Assembly: GCF_019320115.1 (NCBI RefSeq)
Contig: NC_089583.1
Location: 75,347,368 to 75,411,367, forward strand
DNA from: Miscanthus floridulus
Lineage: Eukaryota; Streptophyta; Magnoliopsida; Poales; Poaceae
Length of the DNA: 64,000 nucleotides
Reading direction: 5' to 3'
Below, in pieces: positions 44,698 through 55,484 of the stretch; positions within the stretch are counted from its first letter, which is position 1, and every line of letters begins with the position of its first letter. Under the pieces are notes generated by a model that saw only the letters and a list, made by a program, of their open reading frames with translations, made no database searches and had not been told where the DNA came from. The translations under genes were made by a program, and so were the position numbers.

Positions 44698-45807
44698 TGA
44701 TCCGGCTTCAGATCGAAAGATCGAACCCAGCAATCTTAGCACCACAGCTCCTCTGGTTATCAACCGAGTCACGGACTAGGTTGACCTCACCAAGAAGGCT
44801 AATCCCTGCCTGCGCAACGAAGAACACAAGCAAGAACAAGAAAGATCGCAACCAAATTGCAGATGTATGATTAATCTCACGAGTTGGGGTCTCACAAACC
44901 GAAGAACGACGAAACTGTTTCTTGACAGAATAATCTAAGCAAAACCCAAACCCTAAAGTAGGTGGTGGCTACTGATTATATAGCCTAAGGGACGTCCAAG
45001 GATCCCTCTTCACGTCCTAAAGGTGTCCCAACACGTTACAAGGCCCAACGGCCCAAAAGAAGGTGTCGCAGCACCCTGACAGCTTCTAGACGCTGACTTG
45101 TTTCGACGATTCCCGTTGATTCCGAAGAGCTTTTGATGTGAAACCACTTGGATTGGCTTCCTTATCAAATTATCTTTCCATCCATATGTTGATCATCGAA
45201 AACGGAGTCCGGATGCGTCCTGGGTGTCCATTTTATTGCAGACTGGTCCTGACGGCCGAGGCAGACTCGAACTCGAATTGGACTGGGCCTCTGGCTTGGC
45301 TTGGATGTCCTTGTTGGCCTCCTAAGGTGGTGTCCAAGGAGGAGGACGTCCAAGGCCATCTCTTATGTGTTCTCCATCTTCTTGGGGCGTGCTCCAACTT
45401 GGGCCGGGGTCCCAAGGATGTCTAACAAGCCCATGACGACAGTGTAGCTCCCGCCAGAAATAGCGACAGAATATATTAGTAATTTGGAGGCCTTGCCGAC
45501 GTGATATTGAGATGGAACCAGATCTATTTGAAAGCTTATCAAACAAGCTTTCCATCAAGTACTCATTGACCTCGATCGCACTCCAGATGGATGAGTTATT
45601 GCCTTCCCAATGAGGCACTGTCGGGCTGCCGACGAACCAAAAGTTCAACTTTGATGAACTTCCATTATGAAACACATTTGAACCTACAATCAAATAGTGA
45701 CATGTACATGTGGAACCAAGTGAATTATAACCAAAGCCACTATGCAAATGTAGGAACGAGCGCACCTTATAATCATTGTTCATATCCGAAGATGCCATGT
45801 CTCATCA
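44698..45807 (-). repeat. LTR of NA2 (3' LTR, left copy, outer end lost)
   Basis: It matches 48118-49231 closely, and most differences are single bases. It begins near TGATCCGGC. The tRNA-like A/B-box block is at 44720-44764 (minus strand). Confidence 0.82.
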
Positions 45808-46898
45808 TCCTCCCCTTCTTGACAACAAACCGTCCTCGGTTTGAGCTTAGCTGGTGGACAAGTTGTCGGTAGTAGCCAACATTGCTCCCCTTCTTGAAAT
45901 TTAACATGTTTCTTTATAACAAAACTAGGGGAACTTGACATGACAAGATTATAGCAATTGCAATCCTTTGGTTGATCATACTTTTGCACAATATAAGGAG
46001 ATTTCAGATTTGAACAAATATAGACACGATGCACCATATACTCTCCTTTACAATTATATTTTCCAATAAAATGATATGTATGTCTAGAGAACCATGGCAA
46101 ATCAGCATATGCATAAAGTTTCTCTTCTAAAGAACTAAGATTACACGGAACATCAAATTCAATGTAACCCAAAGTATTTGAAGAATACAATAATTTCTTT
46201 TCATCTTTTTCGATAGCAATGGGAAGCAATTTTTTATGTTCAGCATAAGTAATTGGTTCCAAAACATGTAAAACTAAAGCATCTTCAACCAATTCATCTT
46301 TGTCACAAGGAACATCAAGCAAATTATCATGGGACAAAGATAAATCAAGAGAGGGTTCCACTAACAATTGCTCTATGACAGCATGGTTTGTGGAAAAATT
46401 TAGTACATTAAGACAATTTTCACCTTCTATGAGTGTAGGACCATGGGCATTACCTGTGTTCTCAGCAGGAGTAATAGGTGCATGGTGAAGTGATGGTTCT
46501 AAATTTGCATATGAGGTTGTGAGCTCCTCATTTTCTTCCACGTCATCCTCTCGCTTATGTACATTATTCTGCAGAAGGTTAGTCATAGCAAGAGGAATAA
46601 CAACAGACTCTTCCTCTAAATGGTGCACCTCATCATATGAAGTCAAAACAGGAGGTGGATTAACAAAGGTTTCTCGCATAAGAAGTTTCATATCATTCCA
46701 AGTTTGAGGCTTATCAGAAGGATCTAAAGACTCCCACCAAGATAAAGCAGAATGTCGCAAAACACTAACTGCATTTTTTACCTTCCTCCTTGGACACATA
46801 AGGCGAGTAGCAAATATGTTATCGATAGCAATTTCCCACTCCATGTACTCATCAGCACCTATACCATCATAAGTCGGTGGATACGAACAACCTGTCAT
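45780..46898 (-). CDS. Truncated gag fused to an unidentified domain (NA2)
   Basis: The first ATG in the frame is 46898-46896 (MTGCSYPPTYDG), giving about 372 codons with no stop until inside the LTR at 45780. Residues 1-80 are the start of a chromovirus gag (ADEYMEWEIAIDNIFATR, LSWWESLDPSDKPQTWNDM). The usual gag C-half and zinc knuckle are absent. An acidic linker is followed by a region I cannot assign, with blocks YAEHKKLLPIAIEKDEKKL, YADLPWFSRHTYHFIGKY and GEYMVHRVYICSNLKSPYI. The intact frame suggests recent activity or selection. The second part may be a domain peculiar to gag-only elements. Confidence 0.75.
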   Translation of the reverse strand: MTGCSYPPTYDGIGADEYMEWEIAIDNIFATRLMCPRRKVKNAVSVLRHSALSWWESLDPSDKPQTWNDMKLLMRETFVNPPPVLTSYDEVHHLEEESVVIPLAMTNLLQNNVHKREDDVEENEELTTSYANLEPSLHHAPITPAENTGNAHGPTLIEGENCLNVLNFSTNHAVIEQLLVEPSLDLSLSHDNLLDVPCDKDELVEDALVLHVLEPITYAEHKKLLPIAIEKDEKKLLYSSNTLGYIEFDVPCNLSSLEEKLYAYADLPWFSRHTYHFIGKYNCKGEYMVHRVYICSNLKSPYIVQKYDQPKDCNCYNLVMSSSPSFVIKKHVKFQEGEQCWLLPTTCPPAKLKPRTVCCQEGEDDETWHLRI

Positions 46899-48037
46899 TG
46901 TAAACACAAAAACAAGGAACAAACAGTGAAGGTTATCCCTAATAATCCTACTACGCAGGTGGAGTGGTGCTGCCTCTCAAGATCACAGCAAAAGGAAACA
47001 CCTTATCAAGCTCTTACAAGGTTCTTACCAACGCAAAGCCGTGGACGGTACAACCGGTGGCTGGTACGTGATACCTGTGAGGGTGTGACACCAAGATTGC
47101 AAGATTCTTTTTCTGTACCGATCTGAAGTATATGTGGAGCTTAGGAGGCACACAAAAAAACAAATATGTATATGTGGCACACAAGTCAGTGACAGACAGC
47201 AATATTGAATAAATGTCCAGAGCACTTGTCCTAGTTGCTGGCCTATACGTGTTCCTATCACCAGTTGTGATAAACAAGAGAAGAAACGAGGATGAAAGGA
47301 AACAAGTATTAAAGGTAGCAACGGATATGAACAAGGCAAAAGGTACCACAAACAATAGAGCTATTGAGTGTTCCTTATGTGCTCATTTTCGATATCTTCT
47401 ATTCTCTTTTACTATTTTTTTCTTTTATTTTTTTTGTCCAATCTTTTTTTCTTGCTTTTGCTATTTTGATATTTTTTTCTCAGCAAGGAGCACACAAGAA
47501 TAAACCACAAAAATTTTGAGCTCAATTGAATAAAAGATGTGGCCTATAGAAAATTAGGACTGTGCTCTAAAAACCATACCAAAATTTGTGGGCCCAGAAA
47601 CTCAATTTTCCTAATCGAATTTCGCAAATCTAATTTTTGCGAACCCAGCTATGCTGGGATGAAATAGATCTAAAATTTTTTGGCGTTCTCCGTAGATATA
47701 AAATTTTCCCCGTTTCGAGTTCGGATGCAAAAGTTATGACTGTTTTAATGAAGCTGCTCGAATAAGGGTTTTAGTGGACACAAGATGCTAACCGATGATG
47801 ATACGGAATAGCGGCGGGTGAAGGGATCAACACAAACTAGAAAAGAACACAATCTAAACCAGCAACAAGACTTTGACCTAGGACACAAACTCAACAAAGC
47901 GGACTCTAAAACTGAAATATGCAAAGGCTATGGCGCGGAAGGTTCTAGGACAGGAAAAACGAGTATGGCACTGGACTATGGGATGAATGCGAAACACTCA
48001 AGCGAGGGAATAAATGTGAACCTGATGGTATACCTTA
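46899..48037 (-). other. 5' leader of NA2
   Basis: About 1.1 kb between primer site and gag with no credible coding frame. It includes a T-rich tract on the plus strand (47400-47480), which is A-rich in the element's sense. It may contain the packaging signal, which cannot be judged from sequence alone. Confidence 0.45.
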
Positions 48038-48049
48038 GCTCTGATATCA
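48038..48049 (-). promoter_or_regulatory. Primer-binding site of NA2 (one mismatch to initiator-Met)
   Basis: TGATATCAGAGC on the minus strand differs by one base from the TGGTATCAGAGC seen in the copia and Tekay-like elements. It lies five bases from the LTR end. Confidence 0.65.
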
Positions 48050-48054
48050 CTTAA

Positions 48055-49231
48055 TGGAGACGGGGATCCTGATCTTCCGTCAGGTGATGATAACTATCGT
48101 TATGGCGGAGAATGACACACCAATCCGGCTTCAGGTCGAAAGATCAAACCCAGCAATCTTAGCACCACAGCTCCTCTGGTTATCAACCGAGTCACGGACC
48201 AGGTTGGCCTCACCAAGAAGGCTAATCCCTGCCTGCGCAACAAAGAACACAAGCAAGAACAAGAAAGATCGCAACCAAATTGCAGATGTATGATTAATCT
48301 CACGAGTTGGGGTCTCACAAACCGAAGAACGGCGAAACTGTTTCTTGATAGAATAATCTAAGCAAAACCTAAACCCTAAAGTAAGTGGTGGCTACTTATT
48401 ATATAGCCTAAGGGACGTCCAAGGATCCCTCTTCACGTCCTAAAGGTGTCCCAACACGTTACAAGGCCCAACGGCCCAAAAGAAGGTGTCGCAGCACCCT
48501 GACAGCTTCTAGACGCTGACTTGTTTTGATGATTCCCGTTGATTCCGAAGAGCTTTTGATGTGAAACCACTTGGATTGGCTTCCTTATCAAATTATCTTT
48601 CCATCCATATGTGGATCATCGAAAACAGAGTCCGGATGCGTCCTGGGTGTCCATTTTATTGCAGACTGGTCCTGACGGCCGAGGCAGACTCGAACTCGAA
48701 TTGGACTGGGCCTCTGGCTTGGCTTGGACGTCCTTGCTGGCCTCCTAAGGTGGTGGCCAAGGAGGAGGACGTCCAAGGCCATCTCTTATGTATTCTCCAT
48801 CTTCTTGGGGCGTGCTCCAACTTGGGCCGGGGTCCCAAGGATGTCTAACAAGCCCATGACGACAGTATAGCTCCCGCCAGAAATAGCGACAGAATATATT
48901 AGTAATTTGGAGGCCTTGCCGACGTGATATTGAGATGGAACCAGATCTATTTGAAAGCTTATCAAACAAGCTTTCCATCAAGTACTCATTGACCTCGATC
49001 GCACTCTAGATGGATGAGTTATTGCCTTCCCAATGAGGCACTGTCGGGCCGTCGACGAACCAAAAGTTCAACTTTGATGAACTTCCATTATGAAACACAT
49101 TTGAACCTACAATCAAATAGTGACATGTACATGTGGAACCAAGTGAATTATAACCAAAGCCACTATGCAAATGTAGGAACAAGCGCACCTTATAATCATT
49201 GTTCATATCCGAAGATGCCATGTCCTCATCA
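48055..49231 (-). repeat. LTR of NA2 (5' LTR, right copy)
   Basis: This is the full-length copy, TGGAGACGGG to CCTCATCA on the plus strand. The tRNA-like block at 48142-48187 has a G-to-A change in its B-box-like core. Confidence 0.82.
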
Positions 49232-49711
49232 GCTAGCACCATCGTTTCTAGGGGCAAGTTGGTGACGAGAAACTCCTTTAGGTCCAGTGGACTTACGGGG
49301 CGTCATCTTGGCACAAGCCATACTGTAGGAAGCCAATTTAATCCAAGTGAGACCATTTGATCAAAATCCAAAAAGTAGCTAAGATGGATTACATTCCTCA
49401 AACCAGACTCACTACTCAACTCCAGACTAAGAGGTGAAGGAAGTAACGAGTGAATTATTCATGATGCATGAATCATTCTTACGAACAAAAACATCAAAGT
49501 TAATAATGCACATAAATAACATTTATTTTTATATAGGGCATAGTAATATTACTACTCCACCACACAAGACCCTTTTAATCAAATATGGAATGGTGAGAAA
49601 GAAATAAGATAAGTCAGAAGCAATTTGGACTAAATTATCAAATTAAATTTAGTCATCCTAAATCATTTTGAAGTTTTTGTAAAATAATACAACAAAAACC
49701 TTGTAACAATC
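49232..49711 (-). other. Leader of the minus-strand Tekay-like element
   Basis: AT-rich noncoding stretch between the primer site and the NA2 insertion. The leader continues on the other side at 44578-44697. Confidence 0.55.
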
Positions 49712-49723
49712 GCTCTGATACCA
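49712..49723 (-). promoter_or_regulatory. Primer-binding site, initiator-Met tRNA type
   Basis: TGGTATCAGAGC on the minus strand, three bases from the LTR end. It fixes the right LTR as the 5' LTR. Confidence 0.9.
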
Positions 49724-49726
49724 TTC

Positions 49727-52700
49727 TATGGCAGAACCTCCTAAGTTATAGGGCCCACATGCACATGTCACTGTCCGACGACCATTGACATCTATGCATA
49801 TGTTTCCATGAACTTAAAAAGACTGTCGGGTGTCCTCGAGGAACCCCGAATCATCCATGATTTTCGAGCAGGATCACATTATAGAGTTATTGCAGTATTA
49901 CAACATTTATTCAAATATCGACACTAGAGTAAAAACAGCGGAAGTCTTACGATAACATAGTTTACAAACCAGTTGTTTCAAACCTTACAAACTAAGTTCA
50001 ATAATTATTATAAACCATAGTAGTAGTGGAGTGGCATAATTAACATATACATAACACACAAAATAAACATTCTGCCCAAGGATCACACATTTACTTCTCA
50101 TCGTCAGAACGAACGATAGTCATGCAGCACGATCCAAAACAGATCTGCTCATGAGGCTCACCTGCAACAAGGGTCAACGAACCTTGAGTACTAAAGTACT
50201 CAACAAGACTTAACCAAAATATTAACTGATAAACTTAGGAATGCAGGCTCAGGGATTCAAGGTGTAGCTTTAACAATGATCAAGGTTCTTTTGCGTAAAA
50301 GCTCTTTTAACAACATTCTTTATATAGAAAACTTCTCAAGAATTATATACAAAGCTGACACGATCCGCACTGAGATCATGAAACTTCATATCCAACACCT
50401 TCACAAGCCTTATTCAAGTTCCAGTTATTAATACTACGATGATGAACAGTGAGTTGAGTCTCCATAACCGAGGAGCAACGATGATTCGAACCGATTAAGA
50501 ACCCAGCTGGGAATTCTAGACCACACGACATATGCAAGTCCCCGACCTACATATACCAACCTACCCTCGGACCCTCTAAAACAAGAACGGGTCCACGCCA
50601 CCCGAGAATACAGTACTCCACCATTCCAGCCCATGGCCATGTGGGTACACGCTATTCCCACCATCTCTCCACTCCTAGTGCACGAGTAGCCATTCTCGTA
50701 ATAGAATTTCCAAGTTTAGGCTTACCGGAGTATGTGGTTAGTACTACAAATTCTCACCTCATGCAATTCAATAACGGATGTGCCTTAATCGACACAGGCG
50801 AAAAGACCCCGCTCACAAGACCTCCATGTCTTGTGGCTCACACTCACCGAGTCTACCCGGTCTAGATTTATTACTCCATATTCCCATATCACATGCTAAC
50901 ATAATTAACCAATGTTCCATTTAAAACTTGCAGGTGGAAGGTAGTCACCCGACTTTTATCGTTCTACGCATAGCTAAGCAAAACTAGGCATATACGAGTT
51001 TAAAACTGGTAATATGGTAAATATGGAATACCAATTAGGCTCTTACTTAACTCCTAATCACTTAATGCAGTAATAGAAAGCAAAAGCGAAATTAATTTAT
51101 AAAACACAAGGTAGGGTTGTATGCATCCGGGGCTTGCCTTCGTTGACGGAAAAGTCCGGTTCCTACGACGTTACACAAGTATTCGATCCGACCTCAACAG
51201 ACGGATTAACCTTCTCAACAGCTTGATTAACTACCACATTTTCACCTTCGTTCACTACACGTAATAACAATGCCATGTTTAACATGATGTGGGATACGAA
51301 ATATGATGCTCGATGATGGATACAAAAATTAATAATTTGAATACAACTTTCCTTCGCGGTACAGTTGCAAGTCAAACAACTAAATCTTTTTTGTAATACA
51401 TACATCAATTGCCAAGGATCATTATCAACAAATGATACAAGGTCATCACTCAATCCAAAATTACAAACAAAACCTAAATCATTAAAGGTTACTATTTGCT
51501 TTTATGAATTAATTATTTAATTCAAAATTATGAAATAAATCAACTTATTCTAATTGAGCTCAAAATTTTAGTACATGTTCATTACATGATAACTAAGTGG
51601 CAAAACAAATTTCATAATTTTTAGACAATTAAATAAGCCTAGAAAAATCATGGAAATCCATTTATTAATAAATTGAGCAATTTTTATCACATTCAAAATG
51701 TACTGAAAAATATTATTTCATATTTTTTTTAAATACTTTACATCACAGAGAAGTCACACAAAAATTTTCATAATTTTTGGAGCTCTAAATAAATCTACAC
51801 AAAAATAACAAAAACAGACACTATTCATTCAAATCTGAAAATAGAGAAAAAAAAATCATTTGAACGCTGAGTCACTGACAACCCGACCCCACCTGTCATC
51901 CCTAACCTCGCGCGCTGACTACGATGGCGATGGCGCTGACCAACGATTTCTCGCCGACGGTGAGTCCAACGGTGACGGCAAGGGTACTAACATGATCACT
52001 ACGTCACAGCGCATCGATCTATGGCACTAACGCGACCAATTACGGACTGAATCGAGCACTACGCCGACCATGGTGGACGTGGTGGCATGGCAGCGCTATG
52101 CCAGCGGTGTGAGACCTGTGAAGCTTAAACGGATGGCTCAGGAAGCATTAGTAGCTCACCCTAAACACGACTGAGTAGAGCACAAGGCCGGAGGAGCAAC
52201 GGAGAGGTGGGTCGACGTTCCGAGCAAGCACGGCGGAGCTGATCGTCGTCGGTGGCGATGTTCTAGGAGCTGTGGTGGTCAAAACAAGAAACCAATGGGT
52301 CATGGAGTACCACAGCATCGTGATGAAGATGAAGCAAGACTCGGCAGGGGCAGAGGCGTACCGTGGAGCTCTGGCCACAGGCGAAGCGCTCACGACGGGG
52401 ACGCTGCCGGCCGTGAGGAAGAAGAGCGCGCACCGTGAGTTTCCGGTGAAGACAAGCCACAAGGACAAGTTTGCTGGATGCGCAAGGAACTAGCGGAGCT
52501 GGGACATGCTTTGCTGTGATGGCGTGGGCGCTGGTTCGATGGCAAAAGCTCGATGGAGCTGCGGCGGCGGTGACTGGAAAACAAAGGAAAGGAGCGGGGG
52601 CAAACGGCGACGGCTCTGGTTATAAAGGATGGCCAGGAAGCTCAAAGAAGCCACGACGAAACCATTTCCCTCGCCAGCACGATGCCTAGATGGCCACGCG

Positions 52701-53307
52701 CGCGACTGGAAGCAAGCCGAAGCTCGCCGGCGTTGTAGCGCAAGCGGTGAACACTGTTCATCGAAATTATAGAATTGCCATTCACCAAATTTCACAAATT
52801 ACTCTCAAATTTTCATAACAACTCAAAAATCTCCAAAAACAAAAGTTGTTCAAAATAAAAAGTTCTACAACTTTGCTTTTATAACCATCTCCTAATTCGG
52901 TCTAGATTTTGAAATGATCTTTTAAATTCAAATACGAGATATTTAACGAATTACGCCTTTTTGAATTACTCAAAATTTTTCTAAACAACTTGAAAAACTC
53001 CAAAAATAAACTTTGCTTAACTTGTCAAGCTCTACACTTTTGCTTTTGGGCCCTACCCCAAAATATGCTTAGATTTTGAAATAGATTTTCAGGGTAGGAT
53101 TTAAATGTTGAAAAGCGGGGTTTTCTCGAAAAATTCAAAACCCAAACAAACTTTGAACTTGAGTCAAACAATACAATTCAACACTCATTACACAAATGTA
53201 AACTTGTTTTAGTAAATGCATATCAAAGTTTTCACCAAATGCCAAATGCTTTGCAATGCATATGATGACATGTCAGATTTTAATATTTAAACACCCGAGG
53301 TGTTACA
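49727..53307 (-). repeat. 5' LTR (right) of the minus-strand Tekay-like element
   Basis: This is the partner of 35870-39472. It lacks a short G-run segment present near 37180 in the left copy and has a GC-rich block at 51880-52760. Frames in that block (for example 52148-52468 minus) are broken relative to those in the left LTR, which argues against a gene. Confidence 0.88.
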
Positions 53308-53485
53308 TACCCATACCATATCTCTACCCTGCCTCCATTTTTTCTTTCATCATTTTATCATGAGAGTAATTATAATCACCTATTGTGAATAACGGCAGGT
53401 TACTCACGCTACCGAAAGGCTAAGCATAGCAGCTACTCGAACCTATACTAGTAGGACTCATAGGATAGTTATATCTATGCATGTG
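53308..53485 (-). repeat. Host Tekay-like LTR fragment C
   Basis: It continues fragment B: CATACCATATCTCTACCC then GAATAACGGCAGG, matching the reverse complement of about 34545-34735. It ends where the minus-strand copia begins. Confidence 0.78.
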
Positions 53486-55053
53486 TGAAAAGATCAAGAT
53501 GCCCAAGAGGGGGGTGAATTAGGCTAATTCTAAATTTCTTTGCAATAATTAAACCCTATGGTTAGCCCAACTTCACCCCTTATGTCTAGAAAGTGTTTCT
53601 AATGTTCTACCGCACAAAAAGTCTTGCAACCTAAGTTCCAATCCTACTCTAGCATGGTAATTCTATGAATGTAAAGACAAGAATTGAATTGCTCAAAGTA
53701 AAGAGAGAAGGAGGAACGCGGTGATGTTTTGCCAAGGTATCGGGGAGTTGCCACTCCCCACTAGTCCTTGTTGGAGCACCTACGCAATGGTGTAGCTCCC
53801 ACTTAATCCGCACAAGGATCAAGTGCTCTCTACGAGTTGATCCTTTAACACTCTGTCGCGGTGAATCACCCACAACCACTCACAACTTGAGTTGGGTCAT
53901 CCACAAGCTCCGCCGGATGATCACCAAGCTCCCCATCACCACCAAGCCATCTAGGTGATGGTGATCACCAAGAGTAACAAGCACGAACTCTCACTTGACC
54001 ACAACAAGCCTAATGAGAAGGGTGGATGCACACTTTGCTAGTCTTGCTTTCACTGATGAGGTCTCACTCTTGGATTCTCAAATCTCAATCACCTCACTAG
54101 GACCTTGCTCTTCTTGGCACTCTCAAGGGTGTTTCTCAGCTATTAGAATGAGCAAAAGTACCCCCTCACATAAATAGAGGAAGTATTTATACACCCATGT
54201 TCAAAATGATCCGTTATGTGCCTCTATGGGGTGACCAGATGCTCCGATTAGTTCACCTACCTCTTTGCAGTTTAAGTTGTGACCGGACACTAGCCAGCAT
54301 CCGGACAGCACTAACCGGACGCATTCAGTCACAAAAACTGCCCTCTGGAACCTTACTGATGTTGATCGGACTCTAGACCGCTAGCATCCGGTCACTTTGT
54401 TGCTCAGAGTCCGGTCAGTAGCCGGAACCTAACTAGCGTCTGGTCAGCACTGACTGGACGCGTTCGATCAGGATTCTCCCTCTCTGGAACCTTACTAGAA
54501 TTGACCAGACTCTAGCACCCAGCGTCCGGCCACTTCCAGACGACTTCACCTTGATCAAATGAACTGACCAGACTCTGCACCAGTGTCCGGTCACACTAGA
54601 ACAAGCGTCCAGTCAGCATTTGACCCTCCATTCACTTCCAAATCGCAATCATATGTGAATAAAGTTTGCTCCAATTGATCTAAGGGCTTTTTAGGAGCTA
54701 CCTAGTGCTAGATTTAACAAGTGTGCACTACACCTAACTCACTTGACTCACCTAGGTCAAGCTACCTATCCATACCCCCTTAATAGTACGGCCAAAGGAA
54801 AAACAAAGTCCTAAACTACTCTAAGTGTCTCCTCAACACCAAACGACACTTAGAACTAGTCCATCCTTAACCTTATCGTCCATCCTTTGAAAACTAAAAT
54901 GATTTCCATCGTAGGGGCATGACAACCATGATTGCCCAATCAATTGCCATTACCGTGACCTAACTTAATTGCATCTGCAAAACACATGTTAGTCACAGTA
55001 ATCACGTATTGTCATTAATCACCGAAACCCAACTAGGGGCCTAGATGCTTTCA
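53486..55053 (-). repeat. 3' LTR of the minus-strand copia copy
   Basis: Ends are TGAAAAGATC and GATGCTTTCA on the plus strand. TATTTATA at 54184-54191 is the inverted TATA box. Many CCGGACGC-type arms lie at 54230-54620. Confidence 0.9.
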
Positions 55054-55067
55054 ATCTCCCCCTTTTT
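55054..55067 (-). promoter_or_regulatory. Polypurine tract of the minus-strand copia copy
   Basis: The minus-strand purine run AAAAGGGGGAGAT adjoins the LTR start TGAAAGCATC. Confidence 0.85.
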
Positions 55068-55484
55068 GGTAATTGATGACAATACAACCTCGAGTATGTG
55101 AAAGAGATGAGGTTTTTAACATGCTTGGTTCATATAAGCTTTTGACAATAAGAACAAAAGAGTTAGGCAAGCTTATATGACCCAAGCCAACATAATGTAA
55201 TCCAAAGATATGAAATAAGCATGAGTACAAGTAATAAAGCTCATTTGCATCAGAGTAAAACACGGAAGCAAAGCAAATGAGCATAACATAAGTGATATGA
55301 CATATAAATAATTCAAAGTAGAGAGCACACATGTCACATATCACATAACTATCACGATCATGTAGATATCACTATCACATAAATATAGTTTGATGCATGA
55401 AGTAAACACATGAATGCATAATTGTGTATCACATATAAAAACCAAATATAATAGATAAGCTAAACTCCCCCTAGATAAGTTGCT
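55068..55484 (-). other. Copia 3' untranslated region (minus copy)
   Basis: AT-rich, no credible frame. It is the counterpart of 29877-30284. Confidence 0.55.

Larger units (their letters stand above)
44698..49231 (-). mobile_element. Non-autonomous gypsy-like element with partial gag (NA2)
   Basis: Two LTR copies (44698-45807, 48055-49231) share the CATGTCCTCATCA end and the AGAAGGGGAGGA polypurine tract with NA1. A near-match to the initiator-Met primer site (48038-48049) shows minus orientation. The internal 2.2 kb has one gag-derived ORF and a long leader, with no PR, RT, RH or IN. The left LTR lacks about 65 bp at its outer end and no target duplication can be read (TCTAC left, GCTAG right), so that end was damaged. 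It sits in the leader of the minus-strand Tekay-like element. Confidence 0.8.
35870..53307 (-). mobile_element. Tekay-like gypsy chromovirus, minus strand, structurally complete
   Basis: It has two LTRs of about 3.6 kb, an initiator-Met primer site inside the right one and a PPT inside the left one. Between them lie gag, PR, RT-RH, IN and a chromodomain remnant, so the element is 17.4 kb including the nested NA2. Its flanks join as one continuous host LTR. The target duplication is ATACC or TACC, ambiguous by one base because the terminal CA of the LTR has become TA. Gag to RNase H stays in one frame broken only by stops. The integrase core is frameshifted. The protease motif DSS replaces the usual DSG. 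It is not functional as it stands. Confidence 0.88.

Noticed and set aside
47014..47503. Phe/Cys-rich frames suggesting membrane proteins
   Set aside because: They come from a T-rich tract in the NA2 leader. Hydrophobicity follows from composition, and the frames overlap on both strands.
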